Shown here: one piece after another, positions 8,008 through 18,892 of the stretch
Numbering within the stretch: position 1 is the stretch's first letter
Layout: each line of letters opens with the position of its first letter
Origin: Lysobacter_K koreensis
GTDB taxonomy: Bacteria; Pseudomonadota; Gammaproteobacteria; Xanthomonadales; Xanthomonadaceae
Direction of reading: 5' to 3'
Assembly: GCF_042677045.1 (NCBI RefSeq)
Contig: NZ_JBHTIH010000002.1
Span: 496,001-560,000, forward strand
Length of the DNA: 64,000 bases
Position numbers and translations under genes: made by a program
The notes under the pieces: generated by a model
What the model saw: only the letters and a program-made list of their open reading frames with translations
Database searches by the model: none
Told to the model about the DNA's origin: nothing

Positions 8008-8507
8008 CGAACCGAGCCGCTGTCGCCGGGCTCGCCTGTGCCTTCGGCTTGCAGAAGCGCTTCCTCCGCCTCGGTCACATCCGCGTCGCTGTCGGCCACC
8101 CGGATGAAATCGTCGACCATGCGGTCGGCCAGGCTCTGGAAGCCCAGCGCCATGGCCGGGGCCAGCAGCTTCACGGTCGGCTCGAAGTTCAGGATCAGGG
8201 TGACCTTGCACGCCGATTCGTCGAGTGCGTGGAACTCCCAACGCCCGCTGAGGCTACGGAACGGCCCGTCGACCAGCTTTAGGTCGATGTGGTGCGGTGG
8301 CGCCAGCGTGTTGTGGGTGGTGAACCAGGTTCGGAGTGCGCCCAGCCCCAACTCCAGGCGCGCGACCATGTGCGCATCGCTGGCTTCCAGCACCTGCGCG
8401 GCGTCGCACCAGTCGAAGCGGCGCGGATACGCGGCCACGTCGTTGACCAGCGAGAACATGCGCGCGGTGGAGTGTTCGACTAGGGCGGAACGGCGGATGG
8501 TCGGCAT
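8004..8507 (-). CDS. ratA: RatA-family START/Coq10 domain protein
   Basis: START-like (SRPBCC) protein of the RatA/Coq10 family. E. coli RatA was reported to block association of ribosomal subunits, while related proteins bind ubiquinone, so the role is ambiguous. It is 167 residues. It begins MPTIRRSALVEHS and has the hallmark FSLVNDVAAYPRRFDWC near 18-34 and FRSLSGRWEF near 85-95. The last 25 residues are acidic and poorly conserved. It is divergent from smpB with a 51-base gap and overlaps rnfH by four bases. This ratA-rnfH/smpB layout is conserved across gammaproteobacteria and supports the calls. Confidence 0.92.
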   Translation of the reverse strand: MPTIRRSALVEHSTARMFSLVNDVAAYPRRFDWCDAAQVLEASDAHMVARLELGLGALRTWFTTHNTLAPPHHIDLKLVDGPFRSLSGRWEFHALDESACKVTLILNFEPTVKLLAPAMALGFQSLADRMVDDFIRVADSDADVTEAEEALLQAEGTGEPGDSGSVR

Positions 8508-8558
8508 GAACGGGCGGTCGGTTCGCTAAAGGGCCGTGCAATCGGGGACAATGGCGCG

Positions 8559-9098
8559 ATGGCCAAGAACACAAGCACCAAGACAGGCAAGGATAAAGGA
8601 AAGGGCGGCGGCGGCGCGGCGGGCAAAGCCGCGCCTGCGGTCAAGACGATCGCGCTGCACAAGCGCGCGCGCCACGACTACCAGCTCGAGGAACGCTTCG
8701 AGGCCGGCCTGGCCCTGCAGGGCTGGGAGCTGAAGTCGATCCGCGCCGGCCGCGCCAACATCGGCGACAGCTACGCGGTCGTCCACGGCGGCGAGATGTT
8801 CCTGGTCGGCGCGCAGATGACGCCGTTGATCTCGGCCTCGAGCCACGTGGTCGCCGAGGAGCGCCGCACCCGCAAGCTGCTGATGCACCGTCGCGAGATC
8901 GACAACCTGATCGGCTCGATCCAGCGCGACGGCTACACCGTGGTGCCCACCGCGCTGTACTGGAAGGGCAACAAGGTCAAGATCGAGCTGGCGCTGGCCA
9001 AGGGCAAGCAGGACCACGACAAGCGCGCTGCCAGCAAGGACCGCGACTGGGCGCGCGACAAGCTGCGCGTGATGCGCGGCCACAACCGGAACGCCTGA
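8559..9098 (+). CDS. smpB: SsrA-binding protein SmpB
   Basis: Binds tmRNA and brings it to stalled ribosomes for trans-translation. It is 179 residues, slightly longer than the usual 160. The extra length is a Lys/Gly/Ala-rich N-terminal tail (about 1-27). The core has NRKARHDY-like HKRARHDYQLEERFEAG, then LQGWELKSIRAGRANIGDSYA, and the basic C-terminal tail with KDRDWARDKLRVM, which enters the ribosomal channel. The tmRNA gene itself is not in this window. It is divergent from ratA. Confidence 0.97.
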   Translation: MAKNTSTKTGKDKGKGGGGAAGKAAPAVKTIALHKRARHDYQLEERFEAGLALQGWELKSIRAGRANIGDSYAVVHGGEMFLVGAQMTPLISASSHVVAEERRTRKLLMHRREIDNLIGSIQRDGYTVVPTALYWKGNKVKIELALAKGKQDHDKRAASKDRDWARDKLRVMRGHNRNA

Positions 9099-9131
9099 GC
9101 GCGCCGAGCGCGAGCATCGCTGGGGGCGGCG

Positions 9132-11330
9132 TTACTCCACGCGCGTTGGATTGGGCAGCGTGAAATAGAAGGTCGCGCCCTGCCCTTCGCGGCCCTCGGC
9201 GCGGATCATGCCGCCGTGGCGCTCGACGATGCGCTTGACCGACGCCAGGCCGATGCCGTGGCCGGCGAACTCGCCCTGGCTGTGCAGGCGCTGGAATGGC
9301 CGGAACAGCTTGTCGACATAGTCCTGCGAAAAGCCCGCACCGTTGTCGCGCACGAAGAATTCGCCCCCGTCCGCGTCATCGGTGAAGCCCACCTCGACGC
9401 GGGCCGCCGGCTGGTCGCGGGTGAACTTCCAGGCGTTGACCAGCAGGTTCGACATCAGGTTGCGCAGCAACGCCGCATCGCCGGTCACTTCCAGCCCTGG
9501 CTGGATATGCCGTTCCACCACCCGTCCGGGATCGGCCAGGTGCTGCTCCTCGAGGATCTCCGTCGCGACCTGGCTCAGGTCGATGCGCTCGAGCTTGAGT
9601 TCGCTGCGGGTGAGCCGCGACATCTTCAGCATCGCATCGATCAGTTCGCCCATGCGTGCGGCAGCCTTGCGCACCCGGCCCAGGTAGTCGCGTCCATGCT
9701 CGTCGACGGCGCCCGCGTAGCGCTCGAACAGGATCCGGCTGAAGCCATCGATCGCGCGCAGCGGCGCGCGCAGGTCGTGGGAGATGGTGTAGGCGAACGC
9801 CTCCAGTTCCTGGTTGGCCAGACTCAGTTCACGCGTGCGCAACGCGACGCGCGCTTCGAGCGTGCGATTGAGCGCGTGTACGCGGGCTTCGGCGCGTACG
9901 CGCTCGGTGACGTCCTCGACCTGCACCAGCCCGGCGATGTCCTGGTCGATGTTGCCTGGCACTGGAGCGAAGGTCAGCTGGGCATGGCGCGGGACGCCGC
10001 CTTCCCTGTGCAGGCGACGGGTCGACCGGTACACGCCCTGCTCGTCGGTCGCCACGAACCGGCGGGTGGTGCGGGTGTCGGTATCGTCGTCCTCGAACAG
10101 GGCGTCGAAGCGGCTTCCGGCCAGGACGTCCGGCGATTGGCCGACGATCGCCGCCAGTGCCGGATTGGCCTCGACGATCCTGCCCTCGCTGTCCAGCAAC
10201 GCCTTGCCGATCGCCGAGTACTGCATCGCGACGCGGAAGCGCAGTTCGCTGCGGCGGTACTCCTCGGTCATGCGGGTCGCGATCGCCTGCGCCCGGCCCT
10301 CGGTGCGCGCGAGCATCCAGGCCAGGCCGTACATCAGCAAGGAAGCGAACAGCCCCAGCCCCAACATGTTCTGCAGCCCCTGCAACTTGGGCGCCGCCAG
10401 CGACTCGGGCGGCGAATCGAACTCGACTCGCCACTGCCGGCCGTAGGATTCGACAGTGGTGCTGTGCTGGAACGCCGGCGCTTCCTCGCCGGACGCGATG
10501 GCCGTCGTGAACAGCAGCTCCTCGGCCCCGCCGGTGATGTCGTAGACGCGAAATCGCGCATCCCGGTACGCGGTGCTACCCAACGCGGCGGCCAGGAACG
10601 GATCCAGCCGGAACGGCACGTAGACCCAGCCCTGCAGCGACTCACGCCGCGCCGCGACGCTTGCCGGACGGTCGCCACCACGATAGACCGGCAGGTACAG
10701 AAGCAGTCCGGTCTTTTTCTCGGCGGCGTCCTGGATCAGGTGCACGGAGCCGGTCATGCGCGCCTCCCCGCTTTCCGCCGCCGCCTGCATCGCAGCCTGT
10801 CGGGTCGCCTCCGAGTACATGTCGAAGCCCACCGCCTGCACGTTCGCGATCGTGCGCGGCTCCAGGTAGAGGATCGGCCCGTAGAACGGGCGTCGTCCGT
10901 GCGGGCGCACGTCGAGGATGCCGTAGCCCGCATCGCGCCATTCGAGCTGCAGCTCGCCCAGGCCCCCGCCGCTGACATAGCCCGCGAATCCCAGCCCGAG
11001 CATGGCCGGGAACCGCTCGCCGATCTGCATTCCCTCTACATAGGCCTGCCACTGCCGGGGCGTCGGCCGCGCCACCGAGGCGAACAGGGCCGCGCCGCCG
11101 CGCGTCACCAACTCGTAGTTCACCAGGCGCTGCCGGATCAGGTCGACCACCTCGTCGGTCTTGCCGACGAACTCGAGCTCGGCGGCATGCAGCTCGCGCT
11201 CGCGCGCGTTCTGCCAGGTCGCGAAAACCAACGCCAGCGAACCCAGCAACACCGCCAGGGCAAACAGGTAGCCCCCGCGCGGCAGCAGGCCGCTCAACAC
11301 GGGAGAGTCCGAGGATCGATTCGCGTCCAT
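9132..11330 (-). CDS. Orphan membrane sensor histidine kinase, CHASE-PAS-HisKA-HATPase
   Basis: Probable transmembrane sensor kinase of 732 residues. ATG 11330 is followed by a first membrane helix (about 20-38, LFALAVLLGSLALVFA). A periplasmic CHASE domain lies at about 60-290 and a second helix near 325-343 (MLGLGLFASLLMYGL). A PAS domain follows at about 365-480, then HisKA with the phospho-acceptor H in AYTISHDLRAPLRAIDGF near 530. The HATPase has N box NLLVNAWKF, G1 DNGAGF and G2 GHGIGL. No response regulator is adjacent, so the partner is unknown. CHASE domains sense small extracellular ligands such as cytokinin-like molecules; the ligand here is unknown. A TTG at 11384 could extend it by 18 residues but lacks support. 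Confidence 0.92.
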   Translation of the reverse strand: MDANRSSDSPVLSGLLPRGGYLFALAVLLGSLALVFATWQNARERELHAAELEFVGKTDEVVDLIRQRLVNYELVTRGGAALFASVARPTPRQWQAYVEGMQIGERFPAMLGLGFAGYVSGGGLGELQLEWRDAGYGILDVRPHGRRPFYGPILYLEPRTIANVQAVGFDMYSEATRQAAMQAAAESGEARMTGSVHLIQDAAEKKTGLLLYLPVYRGGDRPASVAARRESLQGWVYVPFRLDPFLAAALGSTAYRDARFRVYDITGGAEELLFTTAIASGEEAPAFQHSTTVESYGRQWRVEFDSPPESLAAPKLQGLQNMLGLGLFASLLMYGLAWMLARTEGRAQAIATRMTEEYRRSELRFRVAMQYSAIGKALLDSEGRIVEANPALAAIVGQSPDVLAGSRFDALFEDDDTDTRTTRRFVATDEQGVYRSTRRLHREGGVPRHAQLTFAPVPGNIDQDIAGLVQVEDVTERVRAEARVHALNRTLEARVALRTRELSLANQELEAFAYTISHDLRAPLRAIDGFSRILFERYAGAVDEHGRDYLGRVRKAAARMGELIDAMLKMSRLTRSELKLERIDLSQVATEILEEQHLADPGRVVERHIQPGLEVTGDAALLRNLMSNLLVNAWKFTRDQPAARVEVGFTDDADGGEFFVRDNGAGFSQDYVDKLFRPFQRLHSQGEFAGHGIGLASVKRIVERHGGMIRAEGREGQGATFYFTLPNPTRVE

Positions 11331-11424
11331 TCCGCTCAGAGCATACAAGCCCGAAGCGTGAAGGCGCGGCGCGCGGGGCGGCAATGGCGTGTCCGTCGCC
11401 CGGCCAACCTCGCCAACCCCGTGC

Positions 11425-13785
<2,361 letters not shown>

Positions 13786-13901
13786 TGCTTCCGTCGAATG
13801 AACCGGCGCGGCCGGGATGCATCGATTGTGGCAATGCCAGCGCGCTGGCGTAAGCCGTTGACAGACCGCGAGATTGCCGAACCCTGAGGGTCGACGATGC
13901 G

Positions 13902-14642
13902 CTATTTCAGCAGCGGCTCCAGCGCCGGCCAGACGTGGTCGCGCAGTTTGGGTTGCGCGCTGGCGACCGGATGCAGGTTGTCGGCCTGGTAGGCGCTGCG
14001 ATCCAGCGCGATCGGCGCGAGGAGGAACGGCAGCAGCGCTACCCCGTGCTGGCTGGCCACGGTGCGGTAGTTGGCTTCGAAGCCCTGGGTGTAGGCCTTG
14101 CCCAGGTTGGGCGGCATGCGCATGCCGATCAGCAGCACGCGGGCGTTGCTGGCCTTGGCCGCGCGCACCATGGCGTCGAGGTTGGCGCGCGTCTGCGCCA
14201 ACGGCAGGCCGCGCAGGCCGTCGTTGGCGCCCAGTTCGATCACCACCACCGCCGGGCGCGTGCGCTTGAGTTCGCCATCGATCCGCGCCGCGCCGCCAGC
14301 GGTAGTCTCGCCGCTGATGCTGGCATTCACCACGCGCCAGCCCGGCTTGGTCTTGCCGATCCGGTCCGCGGTCAGCGCGACCCAGCCCTGCGAAGCGGCC
14401 AGTCCGTAGCCGGCGGCGAGCGAATCGCCGAGCACCAGCACCGTGCGCATGTTCGCGGTGTTGGCGTTCACCGCCGGTGCCGTCGTGGGCGCTGACTCTG
14501 CAGGCAGTGACTTTGCAGGGGCCGACTTTGCAGAAGCAGTCGGTTGATCCGCCGGCGCGCAGCCCAGCAAAGCCAGCAGCACGGCGGCCCCACCAACGGC
14601 ACATTGAACCCGCGACCGCCATGCCGCATATCGTGATCGCAT
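13902..14642 (-). CDS. tesA: Arylesterase / acyl-CoA thioesterase I (TesA-like SGNH hydrolase)
   Basis: Secreted or lipid-anchored SGNH/GDSL hydrolase acting on thioesters and esters. It is 246 residues. The N-terminus carries a signal peptide with a lipobox-like LLALLGC (about 22-28), then an Ala/Ser/Pro linker with repeated SAPAKSLPAES-type segments up to about residue 65. The catalytic domain has block I GDSLAAGYGL, block III ELGANDGLRG, and the block V Asp-His pair in DNLHPVASAQ. The linker and probable lipidation differ from E. coli TesA. It is divergent from ybbA-ybbP, the same neighbourhood as in E. coli, which supports the name. Confidence 0.92.
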   Translation of the reverse strand: MRSRYAAWRSRVQCAVGGAAVLLALLGCAPADQPTASAKSAPAKSLPAESAPTTAPAVNANTANMRTVLVLGDSLAAGYGLAASQGWVALTADRIGKTKPGWRVVNASISGETTAGGAARIDGELKRTRPAVVVIELGANDGLRGLPLAQTRANLDAMVRAAKASNARVLLIGMRMPPNLGKAYTQGFEANYRTVASQHGVALLPFLLAPIALDRSAYQADNLHPVASAQPKLRDHVWPALEPLLK

Positions 14643-14700
14643 CGCATTTCTCCATTGGCTGGCCGGACAACGGCCGGCAACATTGTTCACCAGGAAGATC

Positions 14701-15444
14701 ATGGCCGATTCCGTCGTACCCAACGCTGACCAGACCGATGCCCGCCTCGCGCGGCAGCATGGCGAGGCGCTGAAAGTCACCAACCTGGGCAAGCGGGTGC
14801 CGTTGCCGTCGGGCGAGCTCACGATCCTGGATGGGGTCGAGTTCACGATTGCCCAAGGCGATTCGGTTGCGATAGTAGGAGCGTCCGGTTCAGGCAAGAG
14901 CACTCTGCTGGCGCTGATGGCAGGCCTGGACACGCCCAGCACCGGCTCGGTAATGCTCGATGGCGAGGCGTTGTCGGCGATGGACGAGGACGGCCGTGCC
15001 CGGGTGCGCGGCGAAAAAGTCGGCTTCGTGTTCCAGAGCTTCCAGCTGTTGCCCTCGCTGACCGCGCTGGAGAACGTGATGCTGCCGCTGGAGCTGCGCG
15101 GCGACCGCGAGGTCGAGCCGGCGGCCAAGGCGATCCTCGACAAGGTCGGGCTGGGCGAGCGCCTGGCCCACTACCCGCGCCAGTTGTCCGGCGGTGAACA
15201 GCAGCGCGTCGCCCTCGCCCGCGCGTTCGTGACGCGACCAGGGCTGCTGTTCGCCGACGAACCCACCGGCAACCTCGACACCCACACCGGCGAGGCGATC
15301 ATCGAACTGCTGTTCGCGCTCAACGCCGACGCCGGCACGACACTGGTGCTGGTTACCCACGACGAGCATCTCGCCTCGCGCTGCAGCCGGCGCCTGCGCC
15401 TGGACAGCGGTGTGCTGGTCGCACAGGAGCGACAGGGATCATGA
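14701..15444 (+). CDS. ybbA: ABC transporter ATP-binding protein YbbA (LolD-like)
   Basis: ATPase of a MacB/LolCDE-type ABC transporter, 247 residues. ATG 14701 is preceded by a good AGGAAG ribosome site. Walker A is VGASGSGKSTLLAL (near 60), the signature LSGGEQQRVALARAF (near 160) and Walker B LLFADEPTGNLD (near 183). The motif FVFQSFQLLPSLTALENV before the signature is typical of the LolD/FtsE family. It overlaps the next gene by four bases (ATGA), giving a two-gene operon with the permease. It is divergent from tesA, matching the E. coli tesA-ybbA-ybbP locus. The exported substrate is not known. Confidence 0.95.
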   Translation: MADSVVPNADQTDARLARQHGEALKVTNLGKRVPLPSGELTILDGVEFTIAQGDSVAIVGASGSGKSTLLALMAGLDTPSTGSVMLDGEALSAMDEDGRARVRGEKVGFVFQSFQLLPSLTALENVMLPLELRGDREVEPAAKAILDKVGLGERLAHYPRQLSGGEQQRVALARAFVTRPGLLFADEPTGNLDTHTGEAIIELLFALNADAGTTLVLVTHDEHLASRCSRRLRLDSGVLVAQERQGS

Positions 15445-17957
15445 CCATCCTCGCGCTGGCGTGGCGCCAGCTGCGGCGTGACCTGGTCGCAGGCGACGTG
15501 CGCATCCTGCTGGCGGCACTGGTGCTGGCGGTGGTCGCGGTGACGTCGGTGGGTTTCGTCACCGACCGCGCGCAGCGCGCGCTGGCGATCGAGGCCAACC
15601 GCCTGCTTGGTGGCGATGCGGTGGTGCGCGGCGACGCGCCGATCGGCGGCGCGATCCGCCGCGCGTCGAACGCCAGGGAATTGCGCCGGACCGAAACTCA
15701 GGAGCTGCAGACCATGATCCGGGTCGGCGCGGGCGACAACGAGCGCCTGCAGCTGGGCGACCTGCGCGCGCTCGGCGGCGGCTTCCCGCTGCGCGGCGAG
15801 TTTCGGATCGTCGATCGCGCGAACGTGGAACGCCGCGCCGACGCCATCCCCGCGCGCGGCAGCGTCTGGCTGAGCCGCGCCGGCGCCGACACGCTCGATG
15901 CGCAGCTCGGCGACACCATCGCCGTCGGCGATTCGCGGCTGCGGCTGGCCGCACTGGTCGTGCAGGAACCCGACGCCGCGCTCGACTATTTCAACGTTGC
16001 GCCCAAGGTATTCCTCAACCTGGCCGACCTGCCGGCGACGGGCCTGGTGCAGGAAGGCAGCCGGATCCGCTACCGGCTGGTCGTGGCCGGCGATGCCAGC
16101 GCGGTGGACCGCTTCGTGCGCGCGGCCAAGCCCGCTCTCGGCCGTGGCCAGCGCCTGGAAACCGTGGGCGATGCGCGGCCGGAGATCCGCTCCGCGCTCG
16201 ACCGCGCCGGTCGCTTCCTCGGCCTGGCCGCCCTGGTGTCGGTGGTGCTCGCCGCGGTCGCGGTGGCGATGGCCGCACGCCGACACAGCGAACGCCACCT
16301 CTCCGGCACGGCGGTGATGCGCTGCCTCGGCGCCAGCCAACGCACGCTCGTGGGCATCCACGTCGGCGAACTGCTGCTGCTGGGCCTGATCGCGTGCACG
16401 ATCGGCGTCGCGCTGGCATTCGGCCTGCAATGGCTGGTCGGCGGCTGGCTCGCGCAATCGCTGGGTTTGTCGATCCCCGCCGCAGGCTGGCTGCCGGCAC
16501 TGGAAGGTTACGGCGTCGGGCTGGTCGTACTGCTCGCGTTCGGCGCGCCGCCGGTGCTGGCACTGCGCCGCGTGCCCGCCTTGCGCGTGTTGCGTCGCGA
16601 CCTCGACCCGACCGAGCCGAGCAGCTGGCTGGTCGCAATCCTCGGGCTGGCGGGACTGGCCGCGTTGCTGTGGTGGAAAGCCGGCTCGCCGACTCTCGCC
16701 ATCGCGATGCTGGGCGGTATCGTCGCCACGCTGGCGGTGTTGGCCACGCTGGCCTGGCTGATGATCGTGGTGGTGCGCCGCCTGCGTTCGCGCCTGCGCG
16801 GCAGCCTGCGCTACGGGCTGGCGAACGTGAGCCGGCGCGCGGGCAGCAGCGTGGCGCAGGTCTCGGCGCTGGGTCTGGGGCTGATGGCGTTGCTGCTGTT
16901 GACGTTCGTGCGCACCGACCTGCTCGATCGCTGGCAGCTCTCGCTGGCGGCCGACGCGCCGAACCGCTTCATCATCAACGTGCAGCCCGACCAGATCGCG
17001 CCGATGCGCGCGTTCATGGCCGAGCAGCAACTGGCGGCGCCGGCGCTGTACCCGATGGTCCGCGGCCGCCTGACCACGCACAACGGCAAGCCGGTCAGCG
17101 GCGCCGACTACGCCGGCGGGAACGGCGACGCCCAGTCGCAACGCCGCGCCGAGCGCGAGTTCAACCTGTCGATGGCCGCCCGCCTGCGCGACGACAACCA
17201 GGTCACCGCCGGCAAGTTCTGGTCCGCGACGCCGCCGGCACAGCCCGAGGTGTCGGTCGAGGAAGGGTTTGCCGAATCGCTGGGCTGGAAGCTCGGCGAC
17301 CGCATCGCGTTCGACATCGCCGGCCAGCCGTTCGCGGCGCGCATCACCAGCCTGCGCAGCGTCGACTGGGAGAGCTTCCAGCCGAACTTCTTCGTGATCG
17401 CATCGCCGGGGGCGCTCGACGCCTACCCCGCCAGCTACATCACCGCCGTCAGCGTCCCGGAAGAGCGGACGCGTTTTACCGCCGACCTGGTCGGCCGTTT
17501 CCCGAACCTGTCGGTGATCGACGCCGACGCGGTCCTCAAACAGGTACGCAGCACCGCCGACCAGGTGTCGACGGTGGTCGAGGTGGTGTTCTATTTCTCG
17601 CTCGCCGCCGGCCTGCTGGTGCTGATGGCCGCGGTCAGCGCCAGCCAGGACGAACGCCTGCTCGAAGGCGGGGTGATGCGCGTGCTCGGCGGCAGCCGGC
17701 GCCAGTTGCGGCTGGCGCAGGCCTCGGAATTCATCGCGATCGGATTGCTGTCGGGCCTCACCGCGACCGTCGCGGCGTCGGTGCTTGCCGGCGTGATCGC
17801 CAAGCGCGTGTTCGACCTGCCTTGGCAGGCCGACTGGCGCTTGGCTGTGGTCGGTGGTGGGGTCGGCGTGCTCGCGGCTTTGCTGGCCGGGATGTTCGCG
17901 ACCCGGCGCGTGCTCGATGCACCGCCGTCGGTGACCTTGCGCGAGCTGCAGGACTGA
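15441..17957 (+). CDS. ybbP: ABC transporter permease YbbP (FtsX/MacB-like)
   Basis: Membrane partner of YbbA, 838 residues. A first helix near 17-37 (ILLAALVLAVVAVTSVGFV) is followed by a large periplasmic domain. An FtsX repeat with three helices lies at about 255-385, two more helices occur near 395-445, a second periplasmic domain spans about 490-700, and the C-terminal FtsX repeat lies at 705-830. Hydrophobic segments such as GLLVLMAAVSASQDE and GGGVGVLAALLAGMFA mark the last one. The start codon overlaps the ybbA stop. The two-FtsX architecture with around ten helices fits the YbbP family, proposed to extract or move hydrophobic molecules through the inner membrane; no substrate is known here. 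Confidence 0.94.
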   Translation: MTILALAWRQLRRDLVAGDVRILLAALVLAVVAVTSVGFVTDRAQRALAIEANRLLGGDAVVRGDAPIGGAIRRASNARELRRTETQELQTMIRVGAGDNERLQLGDLRALGGGFPLRGEFRIVDRANVERRADAIPARGSVWLSRAGADTLDAQLGDTIAVGDSRLRLAALVVQEPDAALDYFNVAPKVFLNLADLPATGLVQEGSRIRYRLVVAGDASAVDRFVRAAKPALGRGQRLETVGDARPEIRSALDRAGRFLGLAALVSVVLAAVAVAMAARRHSERHLSGTAVMRCLGASQRTLVGIHVGELLLLGLIACTIGVALAFGLQWLVGGWLAQSLGLSIPAAGWLPALEGYGVGLVVLLAFGAPPVLALRRVPALRVLRRDLDPTEPSSWLVAILGLAGLAALLWWKAGSPTLAIAMLGGIVATLAVLATLAWLMIVVVRRLRSRLRGSLRYGLANVSRRAGSSVAQVSALGLGLMALLLLTFVRTDLLDRWQLSLAADAPNRFIINVQPDQIAPMRAFMAEQQLAAPALYPMVRGRLTTHNGKPVSGADYAGGNGDAQSQRRAEREFNLSMAARLRDDNQVTAGKFWSATPPAQPEVSVEEGFAESLGWKLGDRIAFDIAGQPFAARITSLRSVDWESFQPNFFVIASPGALDAYPASYITAVSVPEERTRFTADLVGRFPNLSVIDADAVLKQVRSTADQVSTVVEVVFYFSLAAGLLVLMAAVSASQDERLLEGGVMRVLGGSRRQLRLAQASEFIAIGLLSGLTATVAASVLAGVIAKRVFDLPWQADWRLAVVGGGVGVLAALLAGMFATRRVLDAPPSVTLRELQD

Positions 17958-18012
17958 CGCTTCGCGAGTAGATGCGGCGCGCCACACATTGGCGCGCCGA
18001 TACCATCCGCAA

Positions 18013-18048
18013 AACGACTCAGGCCCGCTTGCGCGGGCCTGAGTCGTT
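18013..18048 (-). terminator. Rho-independent terminator of the tRNA operon
   Basis: A perfect 16-bp stem: the arm AACGACTCAGGCCCGC (18013-18028), a four-base loop, then its complement up to 18048. On the transcribed strand the stem ends GAGTCGTT followed by TT. It begins six bases after the CCA end of tRNA-Glu, so it ends the tRNA-Ala/tRNA-Glu transcript. Confidence 0.9.
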
Positions 18049-18054
18049 GAACAT

Positions 18055-18130
18055 TGGCGTCCCCACGGGGATTCGAACCCCGGTGTCCACCGTGAAAGGG
18101 TGGTGTCCTAGGCCTCTAGACGATGGGGAC
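18055..18130 (-). tRNA. tRNA-Glu (anticodon UUC)
   Basis: The 76-base sequence folds as a cloverleaf. The acceptor stem is GTCCCCA paired with TGGGGAC, discriminator base G and encoded CCA at 18057-18055. The anticodon loop CTTTCAC gives anticodon UUC. The T loop is GGTTCGAATCC. It is the second gene of a two-tRNA unit after tRNA-Ala, 50 bases apart. Confidence 0.97.
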
Positions 18131-18180
18131 TTGAAACTTGACCCATCCGCGCGCCGACGAGGCTTGTCAGTGCACGAAAT

Positions 18181-18256
18181 TGGTGGAGCCAGGCGGGATC
18201 GAACCGCCGACCTCCTGCATGCCATGCAGGCGCTCTCCCAGCTGAGCTATGGCCCC
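18181..18256 (-). tRNA. tRNA-Ala (anticodon GGC)
   Basis: The 76-base cloverleaf has acceptor stem GGGGCCA with TGGCTCC (one G-U pair), discriminator A and encoded CCA at 18183-18181. The anticodon stem CCTGC/GCAGG encloses the loop ATGGCAT, giving anticodon GGC. It reads Ala codons GCC and GCU, the commonest Ala codons in this GC-rich genome. It is cotranscribed with tRNA-Glu. Confidence 0.97.
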
Positions 18257-18275
18257 ACGTGCTGGTGAGCCGCAA

Positions 18276-18304
18276 ATCTTAGAGGCCGTTTTCGGAGTCG
18301 TCAA
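18276..18304 (-). promoter_or_regulatory. Sigma-70 promoter of the tRNA-Ala/tRNA-Glu operon
   Basis: On the minus strand TTGACG (18304-18299) and TAAGAT (18281-18276) are separated by exactly 17 bases, a near-consensus sigma-70 promoter. It is followed by a GC-containing discriminator, as expected for stringently controlled stable RNA. The -35 box overlaps the last codons of the DUF1249 gene. Confidence 0.8.
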
Positions 18305-18795
18305 GCCGTCTTTTGGATTTCGATCGGCATTTCGCGTTGCGGGTGCAGCGTCGCCACGCCATGGCCGCGCTCGGCCAGGTACTCGAGCCATTTGCCGAGG
18401 AACGTGTTCATGCGCATCCGGTGGCTGATCAGCTCGGCCGGCGGCGGGTACATGCCGATCACGTCCTGCCAGCGCCGGCCCACGTAGCAATGCGTGGCTT
18501 CCAGCTGGCGGGTGTCGTGGTACAGCCGCAGGTACGCCGACGGATCGGGCTCGCCGGTCAGCGGGTCGGGCATGGCATAGGTGAGCCGCAGCTGCGTGGT
18601 GTAGCGGTGCTGCTCGATCACGTCCACCCGCAACGCCAGTCCGTCGCCGATATCGGACAGGTAATGGCCTGCGGCCAGATCGGCCGGCGCGAACAGGCGC
18701 GCCAGGCGCGCGTGGTTCTCGGCGTACAAGCCCATCAGCCAGCCGAAGCGGTTGAGCTTCGGGATGCGCGCGGTGCGGGCGACGAGCGAATTCAT
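18301..18795 (-). CDS. DUF1249 family protein (YqiB-like)
   Basis: Cytoplasmic protein of unknown function, 164 residues, resembling E. coli YqiB. It starts at ATG 18795 with MNSLVARTARIPKLNRFGWLM. Family-like features are the LMGLYAENHARLARLF segment near 20-36 and the ending CYVGRRWQDVIGMYPPP, then HRMRMNTFLGKWLEYLAERGH. It has no signal peptide or membrane helix. The family's conserved Tyr/His/Asp pattern (YLRLYHDTRQLEA) is present. It lies upstream of the tRNA pair on the same strand and 97 bases after ppsR, and could share the ppsR transcript. The name rests on recall of the family only. Confidence 0.85.
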   Translation of the reverse strand: MNSLVARTARIPKLNRFGWLMGLYAENHARLARLFAPADLAAGHYLSDIGDGLALRVDVIEQHRYTTQLRLTYAMPDPLTGEPDPSAYLRLYHDTRQLEATHCYVGRRWQDVIGMYPPPAELISHRMRMNTFLGKWLEYLAERGHGVATLHPQREMPIEIQKTA

Positions 18796-18892
18796 GGCCC
18801 GATCCTACACGGCACCCACGCGTCACGGCAGCGTTGACGGCGCGTGCCGGTCAGCCTAAGTTTGGTGTTCGCATGGAAGGCCGCAACGGCCT

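Noticed and set aside
18055..18256. tRNA pair as an integration site for a mobile element
   Set aside because: No integrase gene, no repeated tRNA 3' end and no composition change are seen on either side.
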